Below, piece by piece: positions 63,404 to 64,000 of a stretch of DNA of 64,000 nt; the first letter of the stretch is position 1; every line of letters starts with the position of its first letter. The stretch is taken from positions 3,286,001-3,350,000 of the forward strand of contig NZ_JAFBBO010000001.1 in NCBI RefSeq assembly GCF_016907235.1. The letters are read 5' to 3'. The DNA comes from Oerskovia jenensis. GTDB lineage: Bacteria; Actinomycetota; Actinomycetes; Actinomycetales; Cellulomonadaceae. The notes under the pieces were generated by a model that ran no database searches, was not told where the DNA came from, and worked only from the letters and a program-made list of their open reading frames with translations. The position numbers and the translations under genes were made by a program.

Positions 63404-64000
63404 ATGAACAATAACCTCCGGTGCGCCGTTCTGGCCGGCGCCGCCACCGTGCTCTTCGGTGCGCTTCTGGTCTTTGCTTCACCCGGTACGCGACTTCAGA
63501 GCCTTGCGGCGGCTCTCCTCGCTCTTGGTGGCATCTCGACGATCGGGTTTCTCGTCCGCACGTCCATGCAAGGAATGTATCGGGTGCTGATTCGCCTTGA
63601 ACGGCTGTCAGTTGCAAACCACAAGCGTGCGTCGATCTGGAACTCCCGACTGGACGCCCGCCTCGACCTGGCTGGAGTTGCGCGCCCTGCAGTCGAAGAC
63701 ATGCCAGAGCCCGTGGTCGCCGAGCAGAACAACAGAAGTTCCTGGAAGAATCACCCACAGGCGAGTTTGCTGCTCGAGTCGAGAATCTTCGACGCTGACC
63801 ACTACGCGGCGGTTACCAACAGCAGGTTCGATCGCGAGGCGGATGCTGCTTCGCACTTCTTGAGTCTCGGTGCCACGAAGGAGATCTCACCGACGCCCCT
63901 GCTCGATCTCTCCTTCCTGCCCAAGGTGGCCAAGAAGGCGATCTTGGGTGGGGATGCTCGTCCGATGCTCGACTATCTCCGAACGGACATCGCCCTCGAG
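63404..64000 (+). CDS. Probable glycosyltransferase, N-terminal part (partial, runs off the right edge)
   Basis: An open frame from ATG 63404 to the window end (199 codons, no stop). Residues 1-60 contain two hydrophobic helices (MNNNLRCAVLAGAATVLFGALL, then a second around 33-55). Residues about 125-190 read SRIFDADHYAAVTNSRFDR, then SHFLSLGATKEISPTPLLDLSFL, similar to the repeat-like module found before the catalytic domain of capsule glycosyltransferases (FDxxxYxxxNPDV, HYLxxGxxExRxPxPLFD). Function is inferred from this and from context. Lower GC than elsewhere in the window. Confidence 0.65.
   Translation, partial: MNNNLRCAVLAGAATVLFGALLVFASPGTRLQSLAAALLALGGISTIGFLVRTSMQGMYRVLIRLERLSVANHKRASIWNSRLDARLDLAGVARPAVEDMPEPVVAEQNNRSSWKNHPQASLLLESRIFDADHYAAVTNSRFDREADAASHFLSLGATKEISPTPLLDLSFLPKVAKKAILGGDARPMLDYLRTDIALE

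Noticed and set aside
1-64000. tRNA, rRNA, CRISPR or complete IS elements
   Set aside because: No cloverleaf T-arm signatures outside coding genes, no regularly spaced identical repeats, and no intact transposase with flanking inverted repeats were seen.

Overview
The window is chromosomal DNA from a very GC-rich actinobacterium (Actinomycetota). Nearly all codons end in G or C, GTG starts are common, and stop/start overlaps of the ATGA or GTGA type are frequent. Family-level markers point the same way: MbtH, WXG100, DUF3027, DUF2530, DUF3352, DUF5701, XPB helicase, and a PspA gene next to a TPM-domain gene. Micrococcales (Cellulomonas/Cellulosimicrobium-like) is my best guess, but this is inference only. 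No rRNA, tRNA, CRISPR array or complete insertion sequence was found.

Region 1 (1-19072) is the 3' part of a non-ribosomal peptide siderophore operon. It holds the end of one NRPS, a 2862-residue NRPS with domain order C-A-T-C-T-E-C-T, and a terminal C-A-T-TE NRPS. These are followed by MbtH, an EntS-type exporter, an FAD siderophore-interacting (ferric-reductase type) protein, a type II thioesterase and two FecCD permease subunits. All junctions are overlaps or gaps of 1-13 nt. The last A domain has the ten-residue code DMENLGLINK, which I recognise as an ornithine/hydroxyornithine code, so a hydroxamate siderophore is the best prediction. Two modules of the large NRPS have no A domain. A 42-bp perfect palindrome (17-bp arms) is inserted in frame near its C-terminus. 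An Sfp-type phosphopantetheinyl transferase lies convergently at 19140-19973.

Region 2 (about 20-33 kb) is mostly housekeeping or envelope functions: a membrane-anchored PQQ-propeller protein, WXG100, an HD phosphohydrolase, an OmpR-type two-component system, a winged-helix protein, an NYN-domain protein, a class I amidotransferase, a Dabb protein, a TPM-PspA envelope-stress pair and DUF5701. Strong hairpin terminators separate several of these.

Region 3 (about 33.0-38.4 kb) is an accessory islet of gene fragments (Fic, resolvase HTH). It also carries a cell-surface protein whose LAxTG sorting-like signal lies at the wrong (N-terminal) end, a TetR gene with a palindromic operator, a broken ORF, a lipoprotein, and an ECF sigma factor coupled to a membrane-anchored partner.

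Region 4 (38.5-55 kb) returns to core genome: a methyltransferase, an acetyltransferase, XPB helicase with its helicase-associated partner, an alpha/beta hydrolase/TetR divergent pair, DUF3352, a cold-shock-domain protein, DUF3027, a sacsin-like ATPase, an MFS transporter and DUF2530.

Region 5 (55.6-64 kb) starts an exopolysaccharide locus: an initiating sugar-phosphate transferase, a two-domain glycosyltransferase, a UDP-N-acetylmannosamine-type dehydrogenase and the start of a probable glycosyltransferase. An NCS2 purine permease and manA are interspersed. Base composition falls visibly from about 62.1 kb, consistent with an exchangeable polysaccharide cassette.
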